64,000 nt of DNA from positions 372,001 through 436,000 of the forward strand of contig NZ_KB899966.1 in the NCBI RefSeq assembly GCF_000378485.1, given 5' to 3'. The translations under genes were made by a program, and so were the position numbers. The notes below the pieces were generated by a model. That model saw only the letters and a program-made list of their open reading frames with translations, had not been told where the DNA came from and made no database searches. The stretch comes from Flavobacterium rivuli WB 3.3-2 = DSM 21788 (GTDB taxonomy: Bacteria > Bacteroidota > Bacteroidia > Flavobacteriales > Flavobacteriaceae). Below are positions 42,316 through 50,621 of this stretch, piece by piece (the stretch's first letter is position 1; every line of letters begins with the position of its first letter).

Positions 42316-45216
42316 TTATTTTATAATCGCATCCTGAATAACCTTTTGTATATCTTCCCTTATATTTTCTTTAGATAATTTATTCTCTCCTGCTTCCGGA
42401 TAGGTACGGTTAGACAGGAATACATATACAATCTCTGTTTCAGGATCTGCCCATGCCATAGTTCCAGTAAAGCCGGTATGCCCAAAGCTCGATTTAGATA
42501 CACATCCGCAGGTAGGCCCTGATTTTTCTATCTGTGGTTTGTCAAATCCAAGTCCGCGACGGTTGCCTTCTTTACATGCGTAGCAGGTATTAAAGGTGTC
42601 GAAAGTCTTGGCAGAGAAATACTGTTTGCCACCGTAAGTACCTTTTTGCAGGTACATTTGCATAATCTTGGCAACATCCATACTGTTAGAGAAGAGACCG
42701 GCATGCCCTGCAACCCCATCCATCATGGCTGCAGCCATATCATGCACGTAGCCCTGAATTTCTTCATAACGGAAATAGTTATCAACTTCTGTAGGCGGTA
42801 TCATACTCATATCAAACTTTTGCAACGGATTGTATGTGGTTGAATATGCGCCAAGCGGTTTGTAAAAGTTAGTATCGCTAAGCACATTAAGCGGTTTGCC
42901 TGTTTTAAGCTCTAAGAACTCTTTAAGCAGGATAAAATTAAAGTCGCTGTACTTGTACTCCTTTTTAGGTAATAACTTACTGTCGGCAATTTTGTCAATC
43001 ATTATGCCGGGGTAATCTTTTCTAAGGAATAAATTCTCTGTAACCTGGTGTGGAAACTCCGGACTAACCGACCTGCGGTAATACAATGTATCCGGCTGCT
43101 TAAGGCTATCCAGCGTTTCCTGGTAAAAAGGCAACCATGCCTGAAAACGCGACTGGTGTAACAGCATATCCTTAAGGGTAATATCTTTTTTGTCGGTCTT
43201 TTCAAATTCCGGCAGCATGTTACCCAACTTTTCGTCAAGCCTTAAATGGCCTTTATCATACAATTGCATAATATTAGGCAATGTAGAAAGCATTTTAGTT
43301 AACGATGCCACATCATAAATATCAGTATCTTTTACCTTTACATCATTGTTGTACGTATGGTAACCGTATGATTTTTGATAAATAACCTTACCTTTTCTTG
43401 CTACTAAAAGCTGAATTCCCGGTGTCATTTTCTGGTCGATAGCACGCTTAGCAATTGCATCAATTTTTCTGAGAGTAACCGAATTCATACCTACATTCTC
43501 TGGTGTTGTAAAGCCAAGCCTGTTTAGAGGTTTTGTAAAAATACCGTCGTTAACCTTAAAGGCTCCTCCTACACTAACCGGAAGTTTACCTTTAGAACCC
43601 AAAGCGCCAAATATAATTTCGGCAGCAACAGTCTGGGCAATTTCATTATTTTGGTAAGCAAGCACGATACCGTCTATATTTCCAAAACTTTTAACGGCGC
43701 TAAGCACGTAGGGTTTTGCAAAAGAAGTAAGGATAACTCTTTTATTCTTAGCAATAGTATCCAGCCAAACTAATTCTTTCGATGTAAAATCGTGTTTTTT
43801 CCAGGCACCATCAGCTTTATGGTAACCTACAATAACGGTAGTATATTCTTTAAGTGCTTCGGTCATAAGAGGGAGGCTGTCCTGCTTAACCTCAGTAACA
43901 TCAGCATATTTTTCGAGAACCTTAACATAATTAGAGCCATCATCATCGCCCATTTTTACATAAGCAATCTTCTCATTTTCAAGGTCTGCAATAGGTAAAA
44001 TATTGTTATCGTTTTTAAGTACGGTTTCTGCCTGCTCATAAAGCTGGTAGTTAAGGTCGTCGTACTCATGACCATTAAGTTCGGCATACAAATTTTTAAG
44101 GTCTATAGGTTTATATTTGTTAAGGCCAATCCTGTATTTGTAAGCAAGTATTTTTTTAACCGAAAAAGCAAGTCTGCTTTCACTTAAAACAGTGTCATTA
44201 TACGCTTTGCGAAACTTTTCTATAGCCAGTGGCACATTTTCTGCAAACAGTAACACGTCGTTACCGGCAAGAAAAGCTTCGAGGTCTATATCGCCGGGTT
44301 GCATGTATCCACTCGCTCCTTTCATATTTAGGGCGTCTGTAAATATAAGGCCTTTAAAACCCATTTGTTCCTGTACAAGATGTGTTACCACATTATAAGA
44401 CAATGATGTGGGCAAGTTAGGAGTAGGCTCTAAAGCGGGAACGTTAAGATGGGCAACCATTATACTTGCCATACCTTCATTAAATAAACGCTTGTAAGGG
44501 TACATCTCTATATCCTCAAGCCTTTTTTTATCGTAGGGAAGAAAAGGCAATGCCAAATGAGAATCAGTCCCTACATCGCCGTGGCCGGGAAAGTGTTTGC
44601 CTGTAGCATAAATGCCGCCATCCTGTATACCTTTCATTAATGCCGAAGCCCTGTTGGTTACATTGTCTTTATTTTCTCCAAAAGACCTGTTGCCAATTAT
44701 AGGGTTAAGAGGGTTAATATTAATATCTACAACCGGGGCAAAATTAAAGTGTATGCCCATGCGCTGCGCCTGCTTTGCCATCTGGCCTCCCATTTTTTCT
44801 ATAAGGGCAAGATCCTGAACGGCACCAAGTGTCATATTCCAGGGGTAACGGTAGGTAGAATCGAGCCTCATGCTAAGGCCCCACTCGGCATCTATACCCA
44901 CAAATAAAGGTATTTTACTTTCTTTCTGGTAGCGGTTGGTAAGCTTTGACTGTCGCACCGGCCCACCCTGAAAAAAGATGACCCCGCCCACTTTATAGTC
45001 TTTTATAAGCTTGTCTATCCCTCTTACGTGCGACGAATCTTTGTTAGAATAAGCCGCAACCATAAACAACTGCCCCACCTTTTCATCAAACGAGAATTGG
45101 TTGTAAACACTGTCTGTCCACCGTTGCTCTGCCGGCGATTTATAATCTGTAAACACCTTGCTTTGCGCAGATGCTGCTTGTATAGTGAGTAGTAATAGTA
45201 GGGCAAGGAACCTCAT
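42316..45216 (-). CDS. GH3 beta-N-acetylglucosaminidase fused to a serine beta-lactamase-like domain
   Basis: A 966-residue secreted cell-wall enzyme. After a signal peptide (cleaved near SAQSK), residues 40-370 are a GH3 barrel of the NagZ type: GNRSFGENKD, catalytic His loop KHFPGHGDVGTDSH (207-220) and nucleophile Asp294 in FTDALNMKG. Residues 375-560 form the alpha/beta sandwich. Residues 575-960 are a class C/PBP-like domain with the Ser638-x-x-Lys641 motif (ASLTK), Y756-S-D in the second motif, and HTGFTG (913-918) as the KTG equivalent. The fusion could cut GlcNAc from muropeptides and process the peptide or act as an esterase, in the periplasm or outside. Such fusions are common in Bacteroidota. 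Confidence 0.92.
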   Translation of the reverse strand: MRFLALLLLLTIQAASAQSKVFTDYKSPAEQRWTDSVYNQFSFDEKVGQLFMVAAYSNKDSSHVRGIDKLIKDYKVGGVIFFQGGPVRQSKLTNRYQKESKIPLFVGIDAEWGLSMRLDSTYRYPWNMTLGAVQDLALIEKMGGQMAKQAQRMGIHFNFAPVVDININPLNPIIGNRSFGENKDNVTNRASALMKGIQDGGIYATGKHFPGHGDVGTDSHLALPFLPYDKKRLEDIEMYPYKRLFNEGMASIMVAHLNVPALEPTPNLPTSLSYNVVTHLVQEQMGFKGLIFTDALNMKGASGYMQPGDIDLEAFLAGNDVLLFAENVPLAIEKFRKAYNDTVLSESRLAFSVKKILAYKYRIGLNKYKPIDLKNLYAELNGHEYDDLNYQLYEQAETVLKNDNNILPIADLENEKIAYVKMGDDDGSNYVKVLEKYADVTEVKQDSLPLMTEALKEYTTVIVGYHKADGAWKKHDFTSKELVWLDTIAKNKRVILTSFAKPYVLSAVKSFGNIDGIVLAYQNNEIAQTVAAEIIFGALGSKGKLPVSVGGAFKVNDGIFTKPLNRLGFTTPENVGMNSVTLRKIDAIAKRAIDQKMTPGIQLLVARKGKVIYQKSYGYHTYNNDVKVKDTDIYDVASLTKMLSTLPNIMQLYDKGHLRLDEKLGNMLPEFEKTDKKDITLKDMLLHQSRFQAWLPFYQETLDSLKQPDTLYYRRSVSPEFPHQVTENLFLRKDYPGIMIDKIADSKLLPKKEYKYSDFNFILLKEFLELKTGKPLNVLSDTNFYKPLGAYSTTYNPLQKFDMSMIPPTEVDNYFRYEEIQGYVHDMAAAMMDGVAGHAGLFSNSMDVAKIMQMYLQKGTYGGKQYFSAKTFDTFNTCYACKEGNRRGLGFDKPQIEKSGPTCGCVSKSSFGHTGFTGTMAWADPETEIVYVFLSNRTYPEAGENKLSKENIREDIQKVIQDAIIK

Positions 45217-45240
45217 TAATGAAAATATATTTTAAATAAT

Positions 45241-45273
45241 AAAACATCATTATAGTTTATATAATGATGTTTT
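45241..45273 (-). terminator. Terminator of the amidase/Fe-S cluster
   Basis: Perfect 14-bp stem AAAACATCATTATA / TATAATGATGTTTT with a 5-base loop. It is 27 bp after the stop at 45300 and just upstream of the GH3 fusion gene. Confidence 0.7.
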
Positions 45274-45299
45274 TAATGTTTTTAAGGCAAATATTGGGT

Positions 45300-45782
45300 T
45301 TAAAAAAACCTGCTGTGCCAGCTTTCTCCTGCAGGTACTTCCCAAAAATCCTGCCACTCTCCTACTGTATTTACTAAATTGTTAAAAACAATTGTATTAG
45401 CCGAAACAGATTTGTCTTTAGCAAGCTTTTTAAATTCTATAAGTGGCTTGTGGGTAATAAATTCGCCCTGTTTAAAGGTTACATTCATTTTATCCAACAG
45501 CTCTACATTATACTTTTGCTCCAGTTGCTGTATAAAATGCACAGATGCATCTATAGAACAGCCCGTAGCATGCTGGTTATCCTGGTTAACGGCCAGGATT
45601 ATAAACCTGTCATATTTTATAAGGAACGAAGCCTCAAGGCCGGTGCCGTGGGCAGCCCAGTTCTCTACAAAGTTTTGAAGCTGTGCTTCTATATCGGTAA
45701 TTTCGTCTTCAGAAAATTTCCTGTTGGACTGATATATCCATATTTTGGATTCTTCAGGCAGTGTATCAAACGGAACGTACAT
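45300..45782 (-). CDS. Conserved protein of unknown function (often annotated ABC transporter ATPase)
   Basis: A 160-residue soluble protein of a Bacteroidota family. It opens MYVPFDTLPEESKIWIYQSNRKFSEDE and has FVENWAAHGTGLEASFLIKYDRFIILAVNQDNQHATGCSIDASVHFIQQLE, which is a strong family signature. There is no Walker A or B, so the common ABC ATPase name is unjustified. It is the last gene of the amidase/mce/Fe-S run (12 bp after the CCG protein gene). Confidence 0.72.
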   Translation of the reverse strand: MYVPFDTLPEESKIWIYQSNRKFSEDEITDIEAQLQNFVENWAAHGTGLEASFLIKYDRFIILAVNQDNQHATGCSIDASVHFIQQLEQKYNVELLDKMNVTFKQGEFITHKPLIEFKKLAKDKSVSANTIVFNNLVNTVGEWQDFWEVPAGESWHSRFF

Positions 45783-45794
45783 AATTTGTCTTTC

Positions 45795-46589
45795 TTATAA
45801 ATCCTTAGCATTGGCAATTAACTCTGCCACATCCATAACTTTAATATCGTGTTCCCTGTTTTTTGCTTTAACACCATCGGTAAGCATGGTATTACAAAAC
45901 GGGCATCCTGCGGCAATAATTTCAGGTTGGGTTTCAAGGGCATCTTCTGTCCTCTCTACATTAACATCTTTTTTGCCCGGTTCAGGTTCTTTAAACATCT
46001 GGGCACCACCGGCACCACAGCAAAGGCCATTGGCACGAGATCGTTTCATCTCTACAAGTTCGGCATCCAGTTTTTCTATAAGATCGCGTGGAGCCTCATA
46101 GATATTATTTGCCCTACCCAAATAGCATGGGTCATGAAACGTAATTTTCTTTCCTTTAAACGCACCACCCTCTACAGTAAGCCTGCCATCATCAAGCAGT
46201 GACTTTAAAAACTGAGTATGGTGTACCACCTCATAACTCCCGCCCAGGCCGGGGTATTCGTTTTTAATGGTATTAAAACAGTGTGGGCATGCCGTAACTA
46301 TCTTTTTAACATCATAGGCATTAAGCACCTCTATATTTGCCATAGCCTGCATCTGGAACAAAAACTCATTTCCAGCCCTTTTAGCCGGGTCGCCGGTACA
46401 GCTTTCCTCGGTTCCTAATACGGCAAACGGTACCTTTGCACTATGTAATAACTTTACAAATGCCTTGGTTATTTTTTTTGCCCTGTCATCAAAACTACCA
46501 GAGCAGCCCACCCAGAATAAAACTTCCGGCTGCTGTCCTGTAGCCATCATATCGGCCATTGTGGGTACTGTAATGTTATCCTGCATCAT
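45795..46589 (-). CDS. CCG-domain Fe-S protein (HdrB/GlpC-like)
   Basis: A 264-residue soluble redox protein with two CCG domains. Cysteine motifs in order: GCSGSFD near residue 29, ACPHCFNTIKNEYPGL and HDPCYLGR in the middle, LCCGAGGAQMF, and GCPFCNTMLTDG near the end. Such proteins hold a noncubane or [4Fe-4S] cluster and act as the catalytic subunit with a 4Fe-4S partner, as in HdrB, GlpC and LutA. The partner here is the membrane Fe-S protein at 47061-48392, two genes upstream (one HAD gene between). The likely role is electron transfer to menaquinone. Confidence 0.85.
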   Translation of the reverse strand: MMQDNITVPTMADMMATGQQPEVLFWVGCSGSFDDRAKKITKAFVKLLHSAKVPFAVLGTEESCTGDPAKRAGNEFLFQMQAMANIEVLNAYDVKKIVTACPHCFNTIKNEYPGLGGSYEVVHHTQFLKSLLDDGRLTVEGGAFKGKKITFHDPCYLGRANNIYEAPRDLIEKLDAELVEMKRSRANGLCCGAGGAQMFKEPEPGKKDVNVERTEDALETQPEIIAAGCPFCNTMLTDGVKAKNREHDIKVMDVAELIANAKDL

Positions 46590-46592
46590 AAT

Positions 46593-47045
46593 TTATTCTG
46601 CATCATGGTTGCCATCATCAAAAACCTGAATGGTAACCTCTTTATCAATAAGATCTGTAAACTTGCCACGGTAACGCGTAGCCTTAACAAGGTGGTTGTC
46701 TATCCAGTGGTAGTTACCACCGCGCGGTTTGCCCATAAGCATACCGTGATATTTAAATCCATGCTCTTTAAGCCACGTTTCTGTAATTTCCCTGTGTGCC
46801 TCTGTACGAGAGGTAAAAAAGAATATTATATGCCCTTCGTCATACCACTTATTAAGGGTAATAAGTGCATCAGGATATACGGCAGCCGTAACCATCCTTT
46901 CCGGCTCTTCGTTAGGAATATCGTCGCAAATAGTACCGTCTATATCTATCAGGTAATTTTTAATGCCTGCCGGTAATATTGGGCTTAAATGCTCGCCGTT
47001 TTCTGTAATCGTTTGAAGATTTTTTTCGATATCCTCCTGTTTCAT
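46593..47045 (-). CDS. HAD-superfamily phosphatase-like protein
   Basis: A 150-residue protein with the HAD core: catalytic Asp34-x-Asp36 in YLIDIDGTICDD, Thr/Ser motif II in HIIFFFTSRTEAHREIT, and an acidic end FDDGNHDAE as motif IV. Related flavobacterial proteins are annotated phosphoheptose isomerase, but HAD motifs point to a phosphatase. It lies 3 and 15 bp from its neighbours, between the two parts of the Fe-S oxidoreductase. Substrate unknown. Confidence 0.75.
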   Translation of the reverse strand: MKQEDIEKNLQTITENGEHLSPILPAGIKNYLIDIDGTICDDIPNEEPERMVTAAVYPDALITLNKWYDEGHIIFFFTSRTEAHREITETWLKEHGFKYHGMLMGKPRGGNYHWIDNHLVKATRYRGKFTDLIDKEVTIQVFDDGNHDAE

Positions 47046-47060
47046 TATCGTACCTGTTAA

Positions 47061-48392
47061 TTATAATTCGTCTTTCCAGTTAAGCCTGTCCATCTGGCTG
47101 TACTGCCACGGGGCGCCGTTGTTCTCTATATTTGTCATCATACCGTTAAGCTCTGTAGGTGCAGCACTCTGCTCCATAACCAGGTAACGCCTCATATCCA
47201 TAATAATAGATAATGGGTCTATGTTTACCGGGCAGGCGTCTACACAACCATTACAGGTAGTACATGCCCATAACTCTTCGGGTGTTATATAGTCGTTTAA
47301 TAATGATTTACCATCATCAACAAACGTGCCCTTATTAGCGTCAATATTACGACCTACTTCTTCAAGCCTGTCGCGGGTATCCATCATTATTTTTCGTGGA
47401 GAAAGTTTTTTGCCTGTAAGGTTTGCGGGGCAGGCCGATGTGCAACGGCCACACTCTGTACACGTATATGCATTAAGCAACTGTACCCAGTTAAGATCCT
47501 GAACATCGCTCGCACCAAATTTTGCAGGCACCTCACCTTCCGCAGGGGCAGGCTGTGCAGCAAACGGGTCGGCATTGGGGTCCATCATCAACTTAACTTC
47601 GGCAGTAACCGAATCTAAGTTTTCAAATTTGCCTTTAGGCTCCAGTTTTGCAAAATAGGTATTAGGGAACGCCAATAAAATATGAAGGTGTTTAGAAAAG
47701 TACAGGTAATTCATAAAAATTAATATTCCCGTAATATGTAGCCACCATGTAGTTCTCTCTACAATGATAGCTGTACTTTCGCTCATACCATTAAAAAGCG
47801 GAGTTATAAATCCTGATACAGGAAAAGAACCCGCAGTAACATAATGATGAGCACCTAAACCCTGAAGGTAATGGTCGGCAGCATTCATGGTAAGGAAAAA
47901 TATCATGAGTACTGTTTCAAAATACAAAATGATATTGGCATCGCTTTTAGGCCAGCCTTTTAGGTCACCATGTGCAAAACGCCATAGCTTTATAACGTTT
48001 CTCCTGATCCAGAACGTTACAACCGAAAAAATGACCCCAAACGCAAGTATCTCGAAGAAACCTATTAAGAAACTATAAAACCCACCAAGAAATGCAAATA
48101 TCCTGTGGGTTCCAAATATACCGTCTATAATAATCTCTAAAACTTCTATGTTAATAATAACAAAACCTGCATAAACAATAATATGCAACGCACCCGCAAC
48201 GGGGCGTTTTACCATTTTAGACTGGCCAAGAGCTATGAGCGCCATGTTGCCCCAGCGTGCTTTAGGATTATCGTACCTGTTTACATCCCTGCCGAGCTTA
48301 ATATTGCGCGTAAGTTTTTTTACGTTTATTGCAAAGTAACCAAAACCAGCAACCAGCAACAGTACAAACAAGATATTATCTATGTAACTCAT
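47061..48392 (-). CDS. Membrane Fe-S oxidoreductase subunit (NarI-like plus 2[4Fe-4S])
   Basis: A 443-residue inner-membrane protein. The N-terminal two-thirds has about five helices with paired His, as in NarI cytochrome b subunits (AGALHIIVYAGFV near residue 66, WWLHITGILIFMNYLYFSKHLHILL near 215), suggesting heme. Residues 300-390 have two 4Fe-4S motifs: CTECGRCTSACP (Cys311, 314, 317, 321) and CTTCNGCVDACP (Cys377, 380, 383, 387). The layout matches ETF:(methyl)menaquinone oxidoreductases except that the CCG domain is on a separate gene (45795-46589). It probably passes electrons from a soluble donor to menaquinone. Confidence 0.85.
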   Translation of the reverse strand: MSYIDNILFVLLLVAGFGYFAINVKKLTRNIKLGRDVNRYDNPKARWGNMALIALGQSKMVKRPVAGALHIIVYAGFVIINIEVLEIIIDGIFGTHRIFAFLGGFYSFLIGFFEILAFGVIFSVVTFWIRRNVIKLWRFAHGDLKGWPKSDANIILYFETVLMIFFLTMNAADHYLQGLGAHHYVTAGSFPVSGFITPLFNGMSESTAIIVERTTWWLHITGILIFMNYLYFSKHLHILLAFPNTYFAKLEPKGKFENLDSVTAEVKLMMDPNADPFAAQPAPAEGEVPAKFGASDVQDLNWVQLLNAYTCTECGRCTSACPANLTGKKLSPRKIMMDTRDRLEEVGRNIDANKGTFVDDGKSLLNDYITPEELWACTTCNGCVDACPVNIDPLSIIMDMRRYLVMEQSAAPTELNGMMTNIENNGAPWQYSQMDRLNWKDEL

Positions 48393-48416
48393 ATAGTAAA
48401 GAATTATCCTTGTCCT

Positions 48417-49394
48417 TTAAGGCTTTTCTTCTGTCTTAACTTCAGGCTCTGTTTTCTCTTCTACGTAAGGAGTACCTTTTTTGCCAAATACAGAGAAGTG
48501 AACGTAACGCTTAGGATTATTTTTAAAATCGGCAAGCAATTCTTTTAATTCTTTAGATGCACCATTTAGGTTGTTATACATGGCATCATCTTTCATTAGT
48601 TTACCTAATGTGCCTTTGCCCGATTGTACATCGTTAATAAGGTTATCTACATTAGCAAGAGATCTTTCCAGTTTTTTAACTGCCTCACCAATGTTTGCCT
48701 GGTTAAGAGAGTCAGATAGCGCTGCAAAATTTTTACTGGTTTTATTAAGGTTATACATGGTAGCATCTATGTTGCCCCTGTTACCAGATATTGTACCGTT
48801 AAGCGTTTGTGCCGCTTTATTAAATTCTTTCATTGTAGCCCCAAGGTCTGCAATAGCAGTGCGCATATTTTGCTGTGTTTGTAAATCAAAAACGTTGTTA
48901 ATGTTTTTAAGAAGGCTGTCTGCCGTAACAACGGTAGCTTCTACTTTTGTTTGCAGCGGCGAAAGTTTTTCTCCTACTACAGATAGCATTCCCGGTTTAA
49001 GGCCACTTAAAAGGTAAGCGCCATCTTCGGCAAGCTGGGTATTTTTAGTATCGGGTATCAGGGCAATTTGTTTGCCGGATAAACCAAAACCCGGCTCATA
49101 CAACGTTGCATGGCTGGTTGTAGATATAGGGAAATCAGTATTAACCTGCAACTCTACAATAAGGCTTCCTTCTGTTAGGTCTTTAAATGTAATAGAATTT
49201 ACTTTACCAACAACTAATCCGTTAAGGGTAACGGGAGCTGATGGAGAAAGCCCTTCTACATCTTTATAAACTACATAATAGGTTGTATACGAATTAAAAA
49301 GGTCTCTGCCTTTTAAAAAACTATATCCCCAGATAAATACTAATATGGCACCTAATACAAGAATTGCCGTCTTTACTTCTTTTGATACTTTCAA
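48417..49394 (-). CDS. MlaD/MCE-family phospholipid transport protein
   Basis: An inner-membrane-anchored, periplasmic MCE-domain protein, of about 325 residues. There is no ATG in the first 60 codons. I prefer the TTG at 49394, giving a start KVSKEVKTAILVLGAILVFIWGYSFLKG (first residue Met) like its relatives; another TTG at 49415 is possible. The MCE domain is at about 35-110 (YKDVEGLSPSAPVTLNGLVVGKVNSI) and is followed by helical regions that may form a tube. It should shuttle phospholipids between membranes. It is downstream of the amidase genes; MlaE/F partners are not here. Confidence 0.85.
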   Translation of the reverse strand: MKVSKEVKTAILVLGAILVFIWGYSFLKGRDLFNSYTTYYVVYKDVEGLSPSAPVTLNGLVVGKVNSITFKDLTEGSLIVELQVNTDFPISTTSHATLYEPGFGLSGKQIALIPDTKNTQLAEDGAYLLSGLKPGMLSVVGEKLSPLQTKVEATVVTADSLLKNINNVFDLQTQQNMRTAIADLGATMKEFNKAAQTLNGTISGNRGNIDATMYNLNKTSKNFAALSDSLNQANIGEAVKKLERSLANVDNLINDVQSGKGTLGKLMKDDAMYNNLNGASKELKELLADFKNNPKRYVHFSVFGKKGTPYVEEKTEPEVKTEEKP

Positions 49395-49448
49395 AACAGG
49401 TTTATTTTTTAACAAATGTAGGACAAAATTATTACTAATATGTGAATA

Positions 49449-50579
49449 TTACTTTAAAGCTTCTGCAATACTAATAATTTTATTTTTCCTGAAAGCAACA
49501 ACATAAGCCGATGTAAACCCTTTGCTTTTAGCCTCAGATAGTAGCTTTGCAGTTTTACTGTAATCAGTGGTTTCGCCATAAAAATATTTAATCTGGCTGC
49601 CACTTTTTAGTTTGGAAATATTTTTAAGCCCTTTAAAATTAGAAGGTTTAGTGGCAAGATCCCTGCCGCTCGAAGATATCTGAACCTTAAATACCACCCC
49701 TGCTTTTGCAACGGTGTCTTTTTGTTCAGCCTCCGGCTCTACTTCATTTTTTTTATCAGATGTTACTTCTTTTACAGCTTCGGTAATTTCTGCCTGCTGC
49801 TCACTATCACTTGCGTTGCCATCAAACATTTTTTTATAGCTGATGATAGCTTTTGCAATAGACTTTGCCATTTCTTCCTGCCCATCGGCAGAATTAAGGT
49901 AAGCACCTTCTGCCTTGTTAGATATAAAGCCAAGTTCTATAAGTACACCCGGCATTGCCGTAGCATCCAGCACCCATAGCGGGATTTGCTTTATACCCCT
50001 GTCATTCTTTTTAAGGTCATTTTTAAAACCATCCCTAATTTTACCTGCAAGTATTATACTCTGGTTAAGCGACTCTTCCTGTGCCAGTGCAATGCCTATA
50101 GTTGTATCCGGATTATCGGGGTTAAAACCTTTATACTTTAGCTTATAGTCTTTCTCTAATGTAATTACGCTATTTTCTTTACGTGCCACTTCAAGGTTAA
50201 TTTTACTGCGCGACAAACCCATAACAAATGTTTCTGTTCCCTGAGCCTGCTCTGCATTAACACCGTTACAGTGTATTGATACAAAAAGGTCGGCATCGGC
50301 TTTATTGGCAATATTAGCGCGCTCCCTTAACTCAATAAATACATCGGTCTTGCGGGTGTACACTACATTAAAGCCCGGTTCGTCTTCTAATATCTTACCT
50401 ATTTTAAGTGCAACGCTAAGCACAATAGCTTTTTCTTTATAGCTATTATGTGCAGTACCCTCATCGCCACCACCATGCCCGGCATCGAGCACTACCTTAA
50501 ATTTTTTAGACTGCCCAAAAGAGGCTGTGCACAATAATATAAGTATGTAAAATAAATATTTTTTAGTTAACCTTGTCAT
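49449..50579 (-). CDS. N-acetylmuramoyl-L-alanine amidase (copy 2 of a tandem pair)
   Basis: A 376-residue secreted peptidoglycan hydrolase of the amidase_3 family. After a signal peptide (near ASFGQ), the catalytic domain has zinc ligands in VVLDAGHGGGDEG (His34, then Glu48 in NSYKEKAIVL) and DLFVSIHCNG, plus GVLIELGFISNKAEG with the catalytic Glu. It ends in a SPOR-like domain (about 295-376: VFKVQISSSG ... GFTSAYVVAFRKNKIISIAEAL). It frees stem peptides during cell separation. It is a clear paralogue of the gene at 50622 (42 bp away), aligned over its full length. Confidence 0.93.
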   Translation of the reverse strand: MTRLTKKYLFYILILLCTASFGQSKKFKVVLDAGHGGGDEGTAHNSYKEKAIVLSVALKIGKILEDEPGFNVVYTRKTDVFIELRERANIANKADADLFVSIHCNGVNAEQAQGTETFVMGLSRSKINLEVARKENSVITLEKDYKLKYKGFNPDNPDTTIGIALAQEESLNQSIILAGKIRDGFKNDLKKNDRGIKQIPLWVLDATAMPGVLIELGFISNKAEGAYLNSADGQEEMAKSIAKAIISYKKMFDGNASDSEQQAEITEAVKEVTSDKKNEVEPEAEQKDTVAKAGVVFKVQISSSGRDLATKPSNFKGLKNISKLKSGSQIKYFYGETTDYSKTAKLLSEAKSKGFTSAYVVAFRKNKIISIAEALK

Positions 50580-50621
50580 GTATATAGTTTTAGTAGCCGC
50601 CTGCTAACGCTTATCTTTTTT

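Noticed and set aside
42290..42320. Hairpin after the GH3 fusion gene.
   Set aside because: The arms AATAAG/CTTATT leave a loop of one base, too short to form.
45300..45782. ABC transporter ATPase (a common database name for this family).
   Set aside because: No Walker A, Walker B or signature is present.
45745..46101. A plus-strand frame across the end of the CCG gene.
   Set aside because: Antisense to two supported genes and low complexity (Ser-rich).
45795..46589. Heterodisulfide reductase of methanogens.
   Set aside because: CCG domains are shared with GlpC and LutA; nothing else points to coenzyme B/M metabolism.
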